Positions 34,318 to 45,414 of a DNA stretch of 64,000 nt are shown here, in pieces. The position numbers and the translations under genes are program-made. The stretch's first letter is position 1. The number at the start of each line of letters is the position of its first letter. This DNA comes from Hyphomicrobiales bacterium (lineage in GTDB: Bacteria; Pseudomonadota; Alphaproteobacteria; Rhizobiales; Xanthobacteraceae), in the NCBI GenBank assembly GCA_021732215.1, contig JAKFVL010000008.1, forward strand, positions 1 to 64,000, read 5' to 3'. The notes beneath the pieces are model-generated. The model made no database searches, had not been told where the DNA came from, and saw only the letters and a program-made list of their open reading frames with translations.

Positions 34318-35148
34318 ATGACGCCGCAGGAACGCCAACTGGTCGATGAGCTGTTCGACAAGCTCGCTCAACTTGAGACTGCGCCACGCGACGCCGATGC
34401 CGCTGCAACCATCGCCGCCGGATCGCGGCGCGCGCCCAATGCGCTCTATGCGCTGGTTCAGACCGTTCTGTTGCAGGACGAAGCGCTCAAGCGCGCCAAC
34501 GAGCACATCCAGCAACTGGAAAGCGGCGGACAGAACCAACAGCCGCCTGGCGGATTTCTCGATTCGATGCGCGATACGCTGTTCGGCGGAGGAGGCAGCC
34601 GCGGCTCGGTCCCGAACGTGAGGCCGGCCGATGCCAATTCACGCGGCCCGATGTGGAACAGCGGTCAGGCGCTCGGCCAGCCCAGCGGCGGATATGGCAA
34701 CGGCGGTTACGCAGCCACTGGGTACGGCGGGCCGGGTGCAGCTCCCGCCGGTCCCGCACCGGCTGCCGGCGGCGGCAGTTCGTTCCTCGGCACGGCGGCG
34801 GCGGCCGCGGCCGGCATGATTGGCGGCTCGCTGCTGATGAACAGCATGCGCGGCATGTTCGGCGGCAGCGGCCAGCAACATGGCTTCGGCGATCAGGCCT
34901 CGCTCGGCAACGACAAGAGCGCGAGTCCGTGGGGCGGCAACGATGCGTCCGGCAGCGACCTCGCCCGCGACGCCGGCCTCAACGACATCGGCAAGGGCGC
35001 CAACGCCGGCGGCGGTGACACCAACTCGCGTCAAGGTTTCTTCGATCAGGCCTCGAACGATGAAGGCCATGACGAGGACGATGACGATTTCGACTCGGAC
35101 GATGACTCGAGTGATTTCGGCAGCGGCGGTGACAGTGACTACGCCTGA
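34318..35148 (+). CDS. DUF2076 family protein
   Basis: 276 aa. MTPQERQLVDELFDKLAQLE, DADAAATIAAG and APNALYALVQTVLLQDEAL match the conserved N-terminal DUF2076 helical domain. The middle is Gly/Ala/Pro/Ser-rich with a hydrophobic GTAAAAAAGMIGGSLLMN stretch. The C-terminus is strongly acidic (runs of Asp and Glu). The family is annotated as a possible periplasmic ligand-binding sensor, but no signal peptide is seen here, so location is uncertain. Codon use is Gly/Ser-biased. Confidence 0.83.
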   Translation: MTPQERQLVDELFDKLAQLETAPRDADAAATIAAGSRRAPNALYALVQTVLLQDEALKRANEHIQQLESGGQNQQPPGGFLDSMRDTLFGGGGSRGSVPNVRPADANSRGPMWNSGQALGQPSGGYGNGGYAATGYGGPGAAPAGPAPAAGGGSSFLGTAAAAAAGMIGGSLLMNSMRGMFGGSGQQHGFGDQASLGNDKSASPWGGNDASGSDLARDAGLNDIGKGANAGGGDTNSRQGFFDQASNDEGHDEDDDDFDSDDDSSDFGSGGDSDYA

Positions 35149-35173
35149 GATTCTCTAACAGCCTTCCCGTCGT

Positions 35174-35312
35174 CCCTCCCCACGAAGTGTGGGGAGGGTG
35201 GCGCGAGTGTGCGTAAGCGAATGGAGCGCCGGATGGAGGCATTCCTTGTAGGCACCCCCACACCGGCCTCCGCTACGCTCGGCCGACTCCCCACGCTAAA
35301 GCGGGGGAGGGA
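35174..35312. repeat. R1 palindromic repeat between convergent genes
   Basis: Full R1 copy: left CCCTCCCCACGAAGTGTGGGGAGGG hairpin, the GGCGCGAGTGTGCGTAAGCGAATGGAGCGCCGG link, and right CCGACTCCCCACGCTAAAGCGGGGGAGG hairpin, here with a truncated left side. It ends 11 bases before the L,D-transpeptidase stop. Confidence 0.85.
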
Positions 35313-35323
35313 AGCATTGACTA

Positions 35324-36118
35324 TCAGATCACCACGACCTTCGCGCCCACATTGACGCGGCCGTAGAGATCGATGACGTCCTCGTTGCGCATCCGGATGC
35401 AGCCCGACGACACCGCGGTGCCGATGGTCCATGGCTCATTGGAGCCGTGAATGCGATAGAGCGACGAGCCGAGATACATCGCACGCGCGCCAAGCGGATT
35501 GTCCGGTCCGCCTTCCATGTGGCGCGGCAGATCGGGACGGCGCTTGAGCATTTCCGGCGGCGGCGTCCAGGCCGGCCATTCCTTCTTCGCCGATACGGTT
35601 TTCACCCCGGCCCAGGTAAAGCCGGGACGGCCGACGCCGATGCCGTAGCGCAGCGCCCTGCCGTTGCCCTGCACCAGATAGAGAAAGCGATTTGGCGTAT
35701 CGATCACGATGGTGCCGGCCGCATGTCCGCCGCTGTAATCGACCATCTGCTTGTTGAATCTGGGATCGACCGCGGGCTGCGCCGGGTCGATCGCTGCTTC
35801 GCGACGATAGACCGGCTCGGTCTCCTGCTGCGGCATGATCTGCTGCTGACGCAGTTCATGACGCGGCTGGTATTGATAGTTCGGTTGCTGCTGATAGGCC
35901 GGCGCCTCGTAGGACTGACCGGTATCGAACAGGACCTCGAGCAGACCGCGTCCGCGGGCCGGCCGCTCGTTGTAGGCGACACGGAGCGGCACCGGCGGCT
36001 GGGCGGCGTGCACCGCGCGCGGATCGGCAGGCACGACGCCCTGGGCAGAAGCCGAATGAAGATCGATCGCGAAGAGCGAGGCGCTGGCAAGCAGCGCAAG
36101 CGAGGCGGTTTTGAACAT
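35324..36118 (-). CDS. L,D-transpeptidase (YkuD/ErfK domain)
   Basis: 264 aa. A signal peptide (1-25, ends SASA-QG) precedes a Gln/Pro-rich linker and the YkuD domain (about 125-260): VIDTPNRFLYLVQGNGRALRYGIGVG, the IHGSNEPWTIGTAVSSGCIRM catalytic core with nucleophilic Cys in SSGCIRM and the preceding His in YRIHGSN. It makes 3-3 peptidoglycan crosslinks or attaches outer-membrane proteins to peptidoglycan in the periplasm. It faces the CheZ-like gene divergently, with a 281 bp spacer (36119-36399) that must hold both promoters; nothing else is seen in it. Confidence 0.92.
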   Translation of the reverse strand: MFKTASLALLASASLFAIDLHSASAQGVVPADPRAVHAAQPPVPLRVAYNERPARGRGLLEVLFDTGQSYEAPAYQQQPNYQYQPRHELRQQQIMPQQETEPVYRREAAIDPAQPAVDPRFNKQMVDYSGGHAAGTIVIDTPNRFLYLVQGNGRALRYGIGVGRPGFTWAGVKTVSAKKEWPAWTPPPEMLKRRPDLPRHMEGGPDNPLGARAMYLGSSLYRIHGSNEPWTIGTAVSSGCIRMRNEDVIDLYGRVNVGAKVVVI

Positions 36119-36399
36119 CGACGTACTCTGTACTGTTTCGTCGGACGCGGAATGTCGTCACGCGAACGATTTAAGTTTCAAAACGCATCGGTTTGGTAAA
36201 CGGAATCGCGTTTGCGATTCACCACGTCGTCAATTCGAACGACTTCCTGACGGTAGCGTTTATTTTCGGTGAACGCGCGAGCCGCATGGTTAACGCGCCG
36301 TTTCCGGGGCCTCTGGCTTTTTTCGTTTGGCGTTCCCGCGTGAACTTCGCGTTAAAACACGTTGCCCTAAAACATATGCGTAAGGGTTGGGGGAAGACG

Positions 36400-37221
36400 A
36401 TGCCTGTTCAGCGCAAGCGCTTTCGAGTCGAGAATATCCATCACGGCTCGCCGGTGATCGAGGAGATCGAGCACAACGGCGAACCGATGCCTCATCACAG
36501 CGAGATCATGTCCGAGCTGCGCGCCATCCGCGCCCAGATGGCGGGCTCGCACAGGCCGGCGCCCGCAACCGGACGTGACATGGCTGGAAGCGACGGCGCC
36601 GGAAGCGACGCGGCGGGTGGCAGCATGGCGGCGATGTCGCAGGAAGTGTCGGAGATGCAGGCTACGCTCGAGACCTACCGCGCGCAGATCGAACAGTGCG
36701 AGAAACTCAAGATCGAGCTCGACCTGATCCACGAAGCGATCAACCGGACCAAGCAGGAAATCGCCGTTCTGCACGGCAAGAGCTTCAACGGCGCGGAAAT
36801 GGCGAAGGTCACCGGCGAACTCGGCGCGGTGGTTGGCGGCACCGAACAGGCCACGCAGCAAATTCTCGAAGCGGCGGAAGCGATCGATCAAGCGGCCTCG
36901 GCACTGACCAAGGTGCAGTCGGCCGACCAGCAGGCCCGCCTCAGCGAGGACATCCTGGAGAAGGTGGTCGCGATTTTCGAGGCGTGCAATTTTCAGGACC
37001 TCACCGGCCAGCGCATCAGCAAGGTGATGAATACGATGAAGTTCATCGAGCATCATATCAACGTCATGATGGACATCTGGGGCGGCGTCGACGCCATCAA
37101 GGCGGTTTCGCCGGGCATCGTCGACGATCGTGTCGGAGATGCGCGCCTGCTCAACGGCCCGAAGCTCGACGGCGACCAGGGTCACGCCTCGCAGGACGAC
37201 ATCGACGCGCTGTTCGGCTGA
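36400..37221 (+). CDS. CheZ-like protein phosphatase
   Basis: 273 aa from the ATG at 36400, with GGGGAAG upstream; the frame opens earlier at 36193 but without family sequence. An N-terminal part of low complexity (residues 60-80, SDGAGSDAAGGSM) is followed by a long helical region and the CheZ signature ILEKVVAIFEACNFQDLTGQRISKVMNTMKF near residue 197, in which the catalytic Asp/Gln pattern (DLTGQR) is conserved. CheZ dephosphorylates CheY. There is no chemotaxis operon here, so the partner is unknown; related proteins occur as single genes in Bradyrhizobium-type genomes. Confidence 0.85.
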   Translation: MPVQRKRFRVENIHHGSPVIEEIEHNGEPMPHHSEIMSELRAIRAQMAGSHRPAPATGRDMAGSDGAGSDAAGGSMAAMSQEVSEMQATLETYRAQIEQCEKLKIELDLIHEAINRTKQEIAVLHGKSFNGAEMAKVTGELGAVVGGTEQATQQILEAAEAIDQAASALTKVQSADQQARLSEDILEKVVAIFEACNFQDLTGQRISKVMNTMKFIEHHINVMMDIWGGVDAIKAVSPGIVDDRVGDARLLNGPKLDGDQGHASQDDIDALFG

Positions 37222-37250
37222 TCCAGCAGACCGCAAGCCACGATCAAAAG

Positions 37251-37277
37251 GCCGGAGCGTTTACTCCGGCTTTTTTA
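37251..37277. terminator. Bidirectional intrinsic terminator (CheZ-like gene / MFS gene)
   Basis: Stem GCCGGAG (37251-37257) and CTCCGGC (37264-37270) with a 6-base loop, then TTTTTT on the plus strand and AAAA on the opposite side. The MFS stop codon (TAA on the minus strand, 37261-37263) lies inside the loop. It serves both convergent genes. Confidence 0.85.
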
Positions 37278-38460
37278 TTGCGACGAAGCAAAGCAGCGAC
37301 AGCACGATCATGACGACGATGATTTCGAGCGCGATACGATCCGACGCCCGGTCGATCACATAGGCCAGCGCGAACGGAGACAAGGCCTGCAGAATCTGCG
37401 CGGGGCGCGCAATGCGGCCGAGGACGCGCCCGTAGCCGGTGGCCCCGAACATGGTCAGCGGCAGCGCCCCTCGCGCGATCGTCATGACGCCGTTGGACGC
37501 GCCGAAGGCGACGGCGAACACCGCAGCCAGCACAGGCGAGAGGCCGATCAGCACCAGACTCGTAAACGCCAGCGCCATCAGCGCCATCGCGCCACGCGCC
37601 ACCCACAACGGATGGATCCGGCTTCCCGACAAGAAGTCCGCCAGCCGGGACAGCACTTGGGCCGGGCCGAACAACGCACCGATCGCGACGGTGGTGGTCG
37701 CGCTCAGACCGCCGCGCTGAAGAATCGGCAGCAGATGCGCCGACATGCCTGACAGCACGAAAGCATGCCCGGCAAAGCCGGCGGCAACGAGAACGAACGG
37801 CCAGCCCTCGGGCTTCAGGGCAACTGCGGGCGGAGGCGCATTGGGCAACAACACCGCCGGCGCGGCGGTTGCGGCAACCACCGACGGTGCCGGAAGCAGG
37901 AAGGCGTGCAGCGGCGCGGCGATGAACGCGAGCGCGGCGGCGAAGACGTAATACGCACCTTGCCAGCCATAGGTTTCGATCAGGTACAGCGTCGCGGGCC
38001 AGGCGACGGTCGAAGCCAGCCCACCGGCAAACGTGACGATCGTGATCGGGCGGCGCGACGCCGCGCCGAATACGCGGGTCAGCGTCGCGAAAGCAGGATC
38101 GTACAGGATCGACGACATCGCCACGCCGATCAGCAGCCAAGCAATGACATAAACCGCGAAGTTCGGCGCAAGCGGAATCAGCGCGAGCCCGCACGCACCG
38201 AACAGAGCGCCAACCGACATCACCAGCCGGCCGCCGCGGCGATCGATCTCGCCGCACGCAAACGGCGCGATCAATCCGGCTCCGACGAGCGCCAGGGAAA
38301 AGCCAGACAAGGTCTGCGCCAGCGACCAGCCGCGCTCGGCGGCGATGTACGACATCGTCAGCGCGGGCGGATAGAACAGAAAGCCCCATCCGAGAACCTG
38401 CGTGATGCAAAGAACGATGATCGCGCGAGTCGCCGGCGGCGAGGCCTCGGCAGTCGTCAT
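37261..38460 (-). CDS. Major facilitator superfamily transporter
   Basis: 399 aa with 12 hydrophobic helices arranged in two sets of six. The N-terminal half shows the MFS pattern AERGWSLAQTLSGFSLALVGAGLIAPF and GEIDRRGGRLVMSVGALFGACGLAL. It resembles the MFS transporter group with unknown substrate (YbfB/OFA-like). No neighbouring enzyme suggests the solute. It ends inside the bidirectional terminator. Confidence 0.87.
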   Translation of the reverse strand: MTTAEASPPATRAIIVLCITQVLGWGFLFYPPALTMSYIAAERGWSLAQTLSGFSLALVGAGLIAPFACGEIDRRGGRLVMSVGALFGACGLALIPLAPNFAVYVIAWLLIGVAMSSILYDPAFATLTRVFGAASRRPITIVTFAGGLASTVAWPATLYLIETYGWQGAYYVFAAALAFIAAPLHAFLLPAPSVVAATAAPAVLLPNAPPPAVALKPEGWPFVLVAAGFAGHAFVLSGMSAHLLPILQRGGLSATTTVAIGALFGPAQVLSRLADFLSGSRIHPLWVARGAMALMALAFTSLVLIGLSPVLAAVFAVAFGASNGVMTIARGALPLTMFGATGYGRVLGRIARPAQILQALSPFALAYVIDRASDRIALEIIVVMIVLSLLCFVAIKKPE

Positions 38461-38574
38461 AGGCGGGTGGCCATTACGGCGCGTCCGAATCTGGGAGCTG
38501 GGGAAATGCTTCGAAGATCGACAGAGAGCAACAAATCGATCAGCCAGATATGGCCAACACTGGCCATATCAGAA

Positions 38575-39114
38575 TCATGCACGAGGCGCACAGCGCACGT
38601 AAACCATATTCCCATACCGCACGGCGGCGTCCTTCTCGATGAATCGGGTCACCAGCACCCGTCCGTCGAACGATACAATCTCGCGGTCCTTCTCGCCTGG
38701 CGTCGGACCCGCGGGACCGATGTAGTTCTTGCCGCCTTGCCCGCCCTTGAGGCGCAGTTCCTGCGGCGTTGCTTCGTCGGCAAGATGCATCACCACACCA
38801 CCCGAAGTTCCCTGACCTATCACGTAGGGTTGCCTGCACTGACCGCGCGCCGCCGCCTCGGTACGGGCGCGATCGTTGGGGTTTTGATATGAGGCAAGAC
38901 CCCAGCGGCCCACGATTTCATCGGAGCGAATGCTCGCGGGAATTTCGGGAGCCGGCGGCGGTTCCTGCAGCGAAGACTGGCTTGAACCACCGCCAAAAGA
39001 GAAGCCGCTCAGGGATGTGCTGCAGCCACCCAGCACGGCCATCAGCGCGAGGCCCGAACCAAGCCTGAAAGCCCCGCGACGAAGGGTGATACGTGCGTTC
39101 GCTGAACTCGACAT
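38575..39114 (-). CDS. Putative lipoprotein, unknown function
   Basis: 179 aa from the ATG at 39114 (MSSSANARITL). A hydrophobic segment is followed by the lipobox LGGC (residues 29-32, MAVLGGCST), with Ser after the Cys, which favours outer-membrane sorting. The mature part has the block IVGRWGLASYQNPNDRARTEAAARGQC and a C-terminal SFDGRVLVTRFIEKDAAVRYG. No family is recognised. The spacer to groES (39115-39454) contains a CIRCE element. Confidence 0.78.
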   Translation of the reverse strand: MSSSANARITLRRGAFRLGSGLALMAVLGGCSTSLSGFSFGGGSSQSSLQEPPPAPEIPASIRSDEIVGRWGLASYQNPNDRARTEAAARGQCRQPYVIGQGTSGGVVMHLADEATPQELRLKGGQGGKNYIGPAGPTPGEKDREIVSFDGRVLVTRFIEKDAAVRYGNMVYVRCAPRA

Positions 39115-39351
39115 TCTTAAATCCCCGGCAAAAACCTGAACCACGCCCACACGCTCATCCGCTCACCTGCAGGCATCTCATGCCAGCCTGCGGTGGCATT
39201 CGATCAACTACGCCGCCGCACCGAACATGGTTTCCAAACCATCTCATATTGGCCTCACCAAGGCCTTAAGCAATTTGGGCCTTAAGCAATTCGGGCCTCA
39301 AGGCGGGATTGCTTGACTCCAGAAGCTACAGCCCATATTTCCGGGCCGCAA

Positions 39352-39378
39352 TTGGCACTCACGGGGCGCGATTGCTAA
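39352..39378 (+). promoter_or_regulatory. CIRCE operator (HrcA-binding site) upstream of groES
   Basis: TTGGCACTC, a 9-base spacer and GATTGCTAA match the consensus TTAGCACTC-N9-GAGTGCTAA with one mismatch in each arm. It lies 77 bases before the groES start. It should bind the HrcA repressor, released on heat shock; the hrcA gene is not in this window. Confidence 0.85.
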
Positions 39379-39454
39379 ATCGGCGGACTGAGGCAAGGTA
39401 GCCGGGTCCACCACCCTGCCGAATCTGTCTAACCCGACACTCAAGAGGACCTCC

Positions 39455-39751
39455 ATGGCCAAAGCCAAGTTCCGCCCGCTGCACGACCGCGTCGTCGTCA
39501 AGCGCATCGACGCCGACGAGAAGACCAAGGGCGGCATCATCATTCCCGACACTGCGCAGGAAAAGCCCTCGCAGGGCCAGATCGTCGCCATCGGCCCCGG
39601 CGGACGCGACGAAGCCGGCAAGCTGATCCCGATCGACCTCAAGACCGGCGACAAGGTGCTGTTCGGCAAGTGGTCGGGCACCGAGGTCAAGCTCGACGGC
39701 GAGGACCTTCTGATCATGAAGGAGTCCGACATCATGGGCGTGCTGAGCTGA
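39455..39751 (+). CDS. groES: Co-chaperonin GroES
   Basis: 98 aa, cytoplasmic 10-kDa heptamer partner of GroEL. The mobile loop [20 protein letters not shown] and the C-terminal [13 protein letters not shown] match the family. The ribosome binding site is AAGAGGA, and the CIRCE operator lies upstream. An R4 repeat separates it from groEL. Confidence 0.97.
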   Translation: MAKAKFRPLHDRVVVKRIDADEKTKGGIIIPDTAQEKPSQGQIVAIGPGGRDEAGKLIPIDLKTGDKVLFGKWSGTEVKLDGEDLLIMKESDIMGVLS

Positions 39752-39772
39752 CCGGCTCATTCAATTTTCTCT

Positions 39773-41544
<1,772 letters not shown>

Positions 41545-41552
41545 AATAAACT

Positions 41553-41667
41553 CGTCTTGCCCGGACTTGATCCGGGCATCCATCTTGATTCGCAAAGAAA
41601 GATGGATTGCGGGCATAGGCGTTCGCAAGAACGCCGTTCTTGGGAACGGCTATGCGGGCAATGACGA
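41553..41667. repeat. R2-type intergenic repeat after groEL
   Basis: Begins TCGTCTTGCCCGGACTTGATCCGGGCATCCATC and ends with GGGCAATGACGA, with inner pairs CTTGATTCG...AAGATGG and GTTCTTGGGAACGGC. It belongs to the R2 family (compare 9989 and 60112). It is followed by a GC-rich intrinsic terminator. Confidence 0.7.
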
Positions 41668-41683
41668 AGAGATGATCCAATCA

Positions 41684-41709
41684 GGCCGCCTCCGGGCGGC
41701 CTTTTTTGT
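41684..41709 (+). terminator. Intrinsic terminator of the groESL operon
   Basis: Perfect 7-bp stem GGCCGCC / GGCGGCC with a TCCG loop (41684-41701), followed by TTTTTTG. It lies 140 bases after groEL, beyond the R2 repeat. Confidence 0.88.
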
Positions 41710-41789
41710 TCCCGCCATGCGAACGCGCCGTATCCCGAAACCGACGTTTGTGGCAAACAGACGGCCTCACTTGTTCGCCGGACCCTCCC

Positions 41790-42986
41790 ATGCGCGCGCT
41801 CGTCTGGTTCTCCTTTCTCGGTCTTTTCGCGGCAGCCGATGCGGCGCTTGCGCAGACCCGGAAGACTGCGCCGGCCGGTCCGGAGACGCGATATTTCACC
41901 TACCTCGACGAATTCATGGACGGTGAGGCCGACGTCGTTCTGAGGCAGGTGAGAAACGGCGCGGCCATCATCTCCGCATCGCTCGATCTTTGCTATCCGG
42001 CACCGAAAGGCTCGGACCGCCGCGACCGCATCGCCACCGACCTGAAGATCGGCGGCAACACCATGACCGGAAGCGCCACCAGCATGCTCGATAACACCCC
42101 GGTCGAGATTTCGCTAACCCAGACCAGAGCCTCGGGATCGGCGGAAGGGTTCAATCTCACCGGATCGATCAGGATCGGCGCGCAGGCGATTCCGGTGACG
42201 TCGAAAGGGACATCCGATTCCAGCGAAAAAGACTTCGCGGACAGCAAGGCCACGGACGATCTCATCGTCGCGGCGCCCGCGGCGTTCACCGACGTATCAC
42301 CGGAATCGATCGCTGCGAAGGTGAAGCTCGAAGCGGTTAGCGAATTCGTCAAAGGGCTTCGCGGCACCAATATCTTCGTGTCGAAGGACAGCCTCGCCGC
42401 ATCGTGCGAGAATCTGCGGGCCGGCGCGCAGGTCATTCGCATGAGCGTCAATCCGGAAACCGCATCCGCAACCATCGCGCAGCTCAAGTCCAAACCTGGC
42501 GTGACGGCGATCGGCTGGAGTTACGGCGATCTCGAACTCGCCCGTGCGATCCGCTTTCCCGCAAAGGACTGGAGCGTCGAGGGCAAGATCGACAGCGCCA
42601 AGATCGGAACGGCGCTGACCGACACGCTGAAGAAGACATTCAGTGCCGAGAGCGCGACATCGGCGTGGGACGCGATCAGCGGCAAGTACAAGATAAAGTT
42701 CAAGCGACCGAGTGCGGCGTTAACCTCCTTCGGCCTGACCGAAACGCTCGAAATCACCGCGATGGCGGCCTTCGACAGACCCGGCGGCACCGACGCCATC
42801 CTGCTCTGGATCGGCTATCCGTCGAGCGAGACCGCGGACGAACAGCCTGGCGCAAAGCTGCTGTTGTCGGACACTGCGGAAGCCGAGGGCGAAGATCAGG
42901 GCATCGACGACAATGGCGCGGTGGGCGACCTCGCAAAATATTTCAAGGCTCAGACGTGGGATGAAAATACTTCGAAGTTCAAATGA
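41790..42986 (+). CDS. Conserved secreted protein, unknown function
   Basis: 398 aa from the ATG at 41790 (MRALVWFSFLGLFAAADAALAQT), giving a clear signal peptide; the frame upstream is open but not convincing. The mature part is a mostly beta, Ala/Thr/Ser-rich protein with two roughly similar halves (residues 30-180 and 180-398), for example SAEGFNLTGSIRIGAQAIPVTSKG. No catalytic motif recognised. It precedes the CrtI-like oxidoreductase gene by 39 bases on the same strand and may be co-transcribed. Confidence 0.72.
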   Translation: MRALVWFSFLGLFAAADAALAQTRKTAPAGPETRYFTYLDEFMDGEADVVLRQVRNGAAIISASLDLCYPAPKGSDRRDRIATDLKIGGNTMTGSATSMLDNTPVEISLTQTRASGSAEGFNLTGSIRIGAQAIPVTSKGTSDSSEKDFADSKATDDLIVAAPAAFTDVSPESIAAKVKLEAVSEFVKGLRGTNIFVSKDSLAASCENLRAGAQVIRMSVNPETASATIAQLKSKPGVTAIGWSYGDLELARAIRFPAKDWSVEGKIDSAKIGTALTDTLKKTFSAESATSAWDAISGKYKIKFKRPSAALTSFGLTETLEITAMAAFDRPGGTDAILLWIGYPSSETADEQPGAKLLLSDTAEAEGEDQGIDDNGAVGDLAKYFKAQTWDENTSKFK

Positions 42987-43025
42987 CTCCCCGCGCCCTC
43001 CACGTCGCGCACGAGCGTACCTTTC

Positions 43026-44474
43026 ATGACTTATGATGCAGTCATCATCGGCGCCGGCCTCGGCGGGCTGACGGCTGCCGCCATTCTGGCGCGCGCCGGC
43101 CGCAAGGTGTTCGTCATCGAGCGAAACAATTCGGTCGGAGGTGCTGCGTCGAGCTACAAGGTCGGCGACCTGTTCGTCGAGGGCTCGCTGCACGAGACCA
43201 GCAATCCGCACGATCCTCGCGACGCCAAGCACGACATTCTCAAGCGCGCCGGCGTGCTCGATGCCGTGACGTGGGTGCCGACCGGTACGCTGTTCGAGGT
43301 ACGCGGCGGGCCGCTGACAACGCCTTTCGTCTTGCCGGATGATCTCGAGGCCGCGCGCGTCGCGCTGCGCGACAGGTTTCCCGAAGCGAGAGACGGCGTT
43401 GCCGCGCTGTTCGCCGAATTCAAGGTGATGGCGGCATCATCCGAAGCAGCGGGCGCAATGACGCTGGCGCAGCGGCTCACGCAGGCGTTCGGGGATAACG
43501 AAGCCGCCAAATGCGCGATCGCCGCCAACCTCTGGTACACCCATGACGACGCAAGCGCGTTGTGGTGGCCGGTATTCGGCAGAACGCAAGGTGCGCTGCT
43601 GGCGCATGGCGCGCGTTTCATTCAAGGCGGATCGCAACGGCTCTCCAGTGCACTGGCACGCGCGGTGCGCGCCGGCGGCGGCCAGGTCGTGATCCGGCGA
43701 ATTGCGACACGGATTGCATTGTCCGATGACGGAGCGACCATCACTCATTCGGCAAAGGACGGCAGTGACCCGCAAACCGTCGAGACAAAGCGCATCATCG
43801 GCAATGCCGGACTCGACGCATTGGCCGAGCTGCTGCCGTCCGCGCCGGCTGCGAAGCTGCGTGAGCATGCCAGCGGGCGGCAGCTTTCGATCTCGCTGTT
43901 TGCAATGACGCTCGGCCTGTCGAAGCCGCCCCGCGAATTCGGCGTGTCGAGCTATTCGACGCAGCTGTTGCCGCCGTGGATGACACGGCTCGACCAGTAT
44001 GCCGAAGGCACATCGCTGATGGCGCATGAACCCGGCGAGCGCATGCCTCCGTTGTCCGTCGTGGATTACGCCGCCATCGATTCCGCCGTCCCGGCGCCGC
44101 CCCATGTGTTGTCGGTGATCGGTCCAGACCGGCTGTCGAACTGGAGTGCCGACGACATGGACACCTATCGCGACAAGCGCGGCCGCTGGCAGGATGCGAT
44201 CGTGCGCTATCTCGACCAGATTTATCCCGGTATCGCCGGCGCCATCGTTGCATCGTCGTTCAATACCGCGCTCTCTGTGCGGCAGTATCTCAATGCGCCG
44301 AACGGCGCAGTCTATGGCTACGCGCCGCTGCCGCCGTCAGCCGGCGTCGTGCCGCCGACGCCGCGAACCGGCATTCCCGGGTTTTATCTTGCCTCGAACT
44401 ATGGCGGGACCGGCGGATACACCGGCGCAATCGCGGCCGGCGGCGCATGCGCGGACATCATTTTGAGCGAGTGA
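43026..44474 (+). CDS. CrtI/retinol-saturase-like FAD-dependent oxidoreductase
   Basis: 482 aa. N-terminal FAD dinucleotide fold MTYDAVIIGAGLGGLTAAAILARAG, with FVIERNNSVGGAASSY after it. The C-terminal VPPTPRTGIPGFYLASNYGGTGGYTGAIAAGG is the typical FAD-binding end of the phytoene-desaturase superfamily. The substrate is unknown: carotenoid, retinoid or another lipid. No other carotenoid genes are present in the window. An R3 repeat starts 1 base after the stop. Confidence 0.87.
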   Translation: MTYDAVIIGAGLGGLTAAAILARAGRKVFVIERNNSVGGAASSYKVGDLFVEGSLHETSNPHDPRDAKHDILKRAGVLDAVTWVPTGTLFEVRGGPLTTPFVLPDDLEAARVALRDRFPEARDGVAALFAEFKVMAASSEAAGAMTLAQRLTQAFGDNEAAKCAIAANLWYTHDDASALWWPVFGRTQGALLAHGARFIQGGSQRLSSALARAVRAGGGQVVIRRIATRIALSDDGATITHSAKDGSDPQTVETKRIIGNAGLDALAELLPSAPAAKLREHASGRQLSISLFAMTLGLSKPPREFGVSSYSTQLLPPWMTRLDQYAEGTSLMAHEPGERMPPLSVVDYAAIDSAVPAPPHVLSVIGPDRLSNWSADDMDTYRDKRGRWQDAIVRYLDQIYPGIAGAIVASSFNTALSVRQYLNAPNGAVYGYAPLPPSAGVVPPTPRTGIPGFYLASNYGGTGGYTGAIAAGGACADIILSE

Positions 44475-44475
44475 G

Positions 44476-44592
44476 CGTCATCGCGAGAGGCGAAGCCGAC
44501 GAAGCAATCCAGAGCTGCGGATTGTGGTGCTGGATTGCTTGGCGGAGCCCGTCATCGGACTCGCCGCAGGCGAGGCCCGGCTCGCAATGACG
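44476..44592. repeat. R3 intergenic palindromic repeat
   Basis: CGTCATCGCGAG at the left and CTCGCAATGACG at the right form outer arms. Inner modules include GAAGCAATCCAG pairing with CTGGATTGCTT. This is a well-known Bradyrhizobium-type intergenic repeat. It lies between the convergent CrtI-like gene and a secreted-protein gene. Confidence 0.85.
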
Positions 44593-44598
44593 GGTCGT

Positions 44599-45021
44599 CT
44601 AGTTGGTATTGATGCGAAAGCGCAGCGGCTTGCCCTGCGGGCCGGCGAATGACACGAGGCTTCCCCGGCGTTTCCATTCGCTGACATTGAGCAAGACCGC
44701 CATTAAAGCATCGTCGGCCTCCGCGCGCTCCGGCGTGCACCCGCTATCGCTCAAATCGGCCGGCAGGAAAATCACCGAGGGACCGGCGACCGAGAATTGA
44801 GCCTTGCCGGACTTGCACCAGAGCTGGAGGACGATTTCTCCCTTGTCGCCGATCTCCAGGTTGGGAATACGTTTCGAGCCCCGCATCGGCGGAGCATCGA
44901 GCGTCATTTCCGCACCGAACGGAAAGCCATCGTCCGCGGCCGCCGGAGATATCTGCGCGAGCACGAGCGCCGCGATCATGCCCATCGCCACACTGAACCT
45001 GACCACCCGAAGCCTCCTCAA
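44599..45021 (-). CDS. Small secreted protein, unknown function
   Basis: 140 aa. Signal peptide about 1-30 (FSVAMGMIAALVLAQISPAAA-DD). The mature part has GEIVLQLWCKSGKAQFSV and SDSGCTPERAEADDALMAVL, with two Cys that could form one disulphide. The layout resembles META/HslJ-like small periplasmic proteins, but the resemblance is weak, so I make no assignment. Confidence 0.6.
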   Translation of the reverse strand: MRRLRVVRFSVAMGMIAALVLAQISPAAADDGFPFGAEMTLDAPPMRGSKRIPNLEIGDKGEIVLQLWCKSGKAQFSVAGPSVIFLPADLSDSGCTPERAEADDALMAVLLNVSEWKRRGSLVSFAGPQGKPLRFRINTN

Positions 45022-45414
45022 CGTCCGCCGCCGTTTCCGGACGTTCTAGACCAGGACGAGGGCGGAGGAAAAGCGACCGCTCCGGGCGTTAGAGGCGTTC
45101 AAGTCCTGTCAATTCCGCGCGAACGAGGTCGCCGCCCGCTCCCTCGCCACAATCCCCATGCTAGTCTCCCCCATCCGACGTTTGCTTCGTTTGCAGCATC
45201 CTTGAGCATCGAAACCCCTTGAAAATTGAATGAGTTGAGCATTCAACGAGTTGGGCATTGAACGAGACCCGCGCGTATCCTTTTGCTTGAGCATGATCTA
45301 TTCCGGCGCAGCTCCCACCTGCGATCGCTCTGACCTTCAAGGGTTCTGACCTGCGTCAAACGTCCCCCGTTTGCCGACGTCCCGGGATGACCCGCCCGCC
45401 ATGGAGACTTTCCT
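45022..45414. other. Spacer with a 16-bp tandem repeat and a degenerate R6 element
   Basis: 393 bases without a gene. GAGTTGAGCATTCAAC (45232-45247) is followed directly by GAGTTGGGCATTGAAC (45248-45263). About 45285-45332 (GAGCATGATC...CGATCGCTC) resembles a degenerate R6 palindrome. The last 25 bases hold the ribosome binding site (TGGAG) of the exporter gene. No other coding or RNA feature is seen. Confidence 0.5.
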
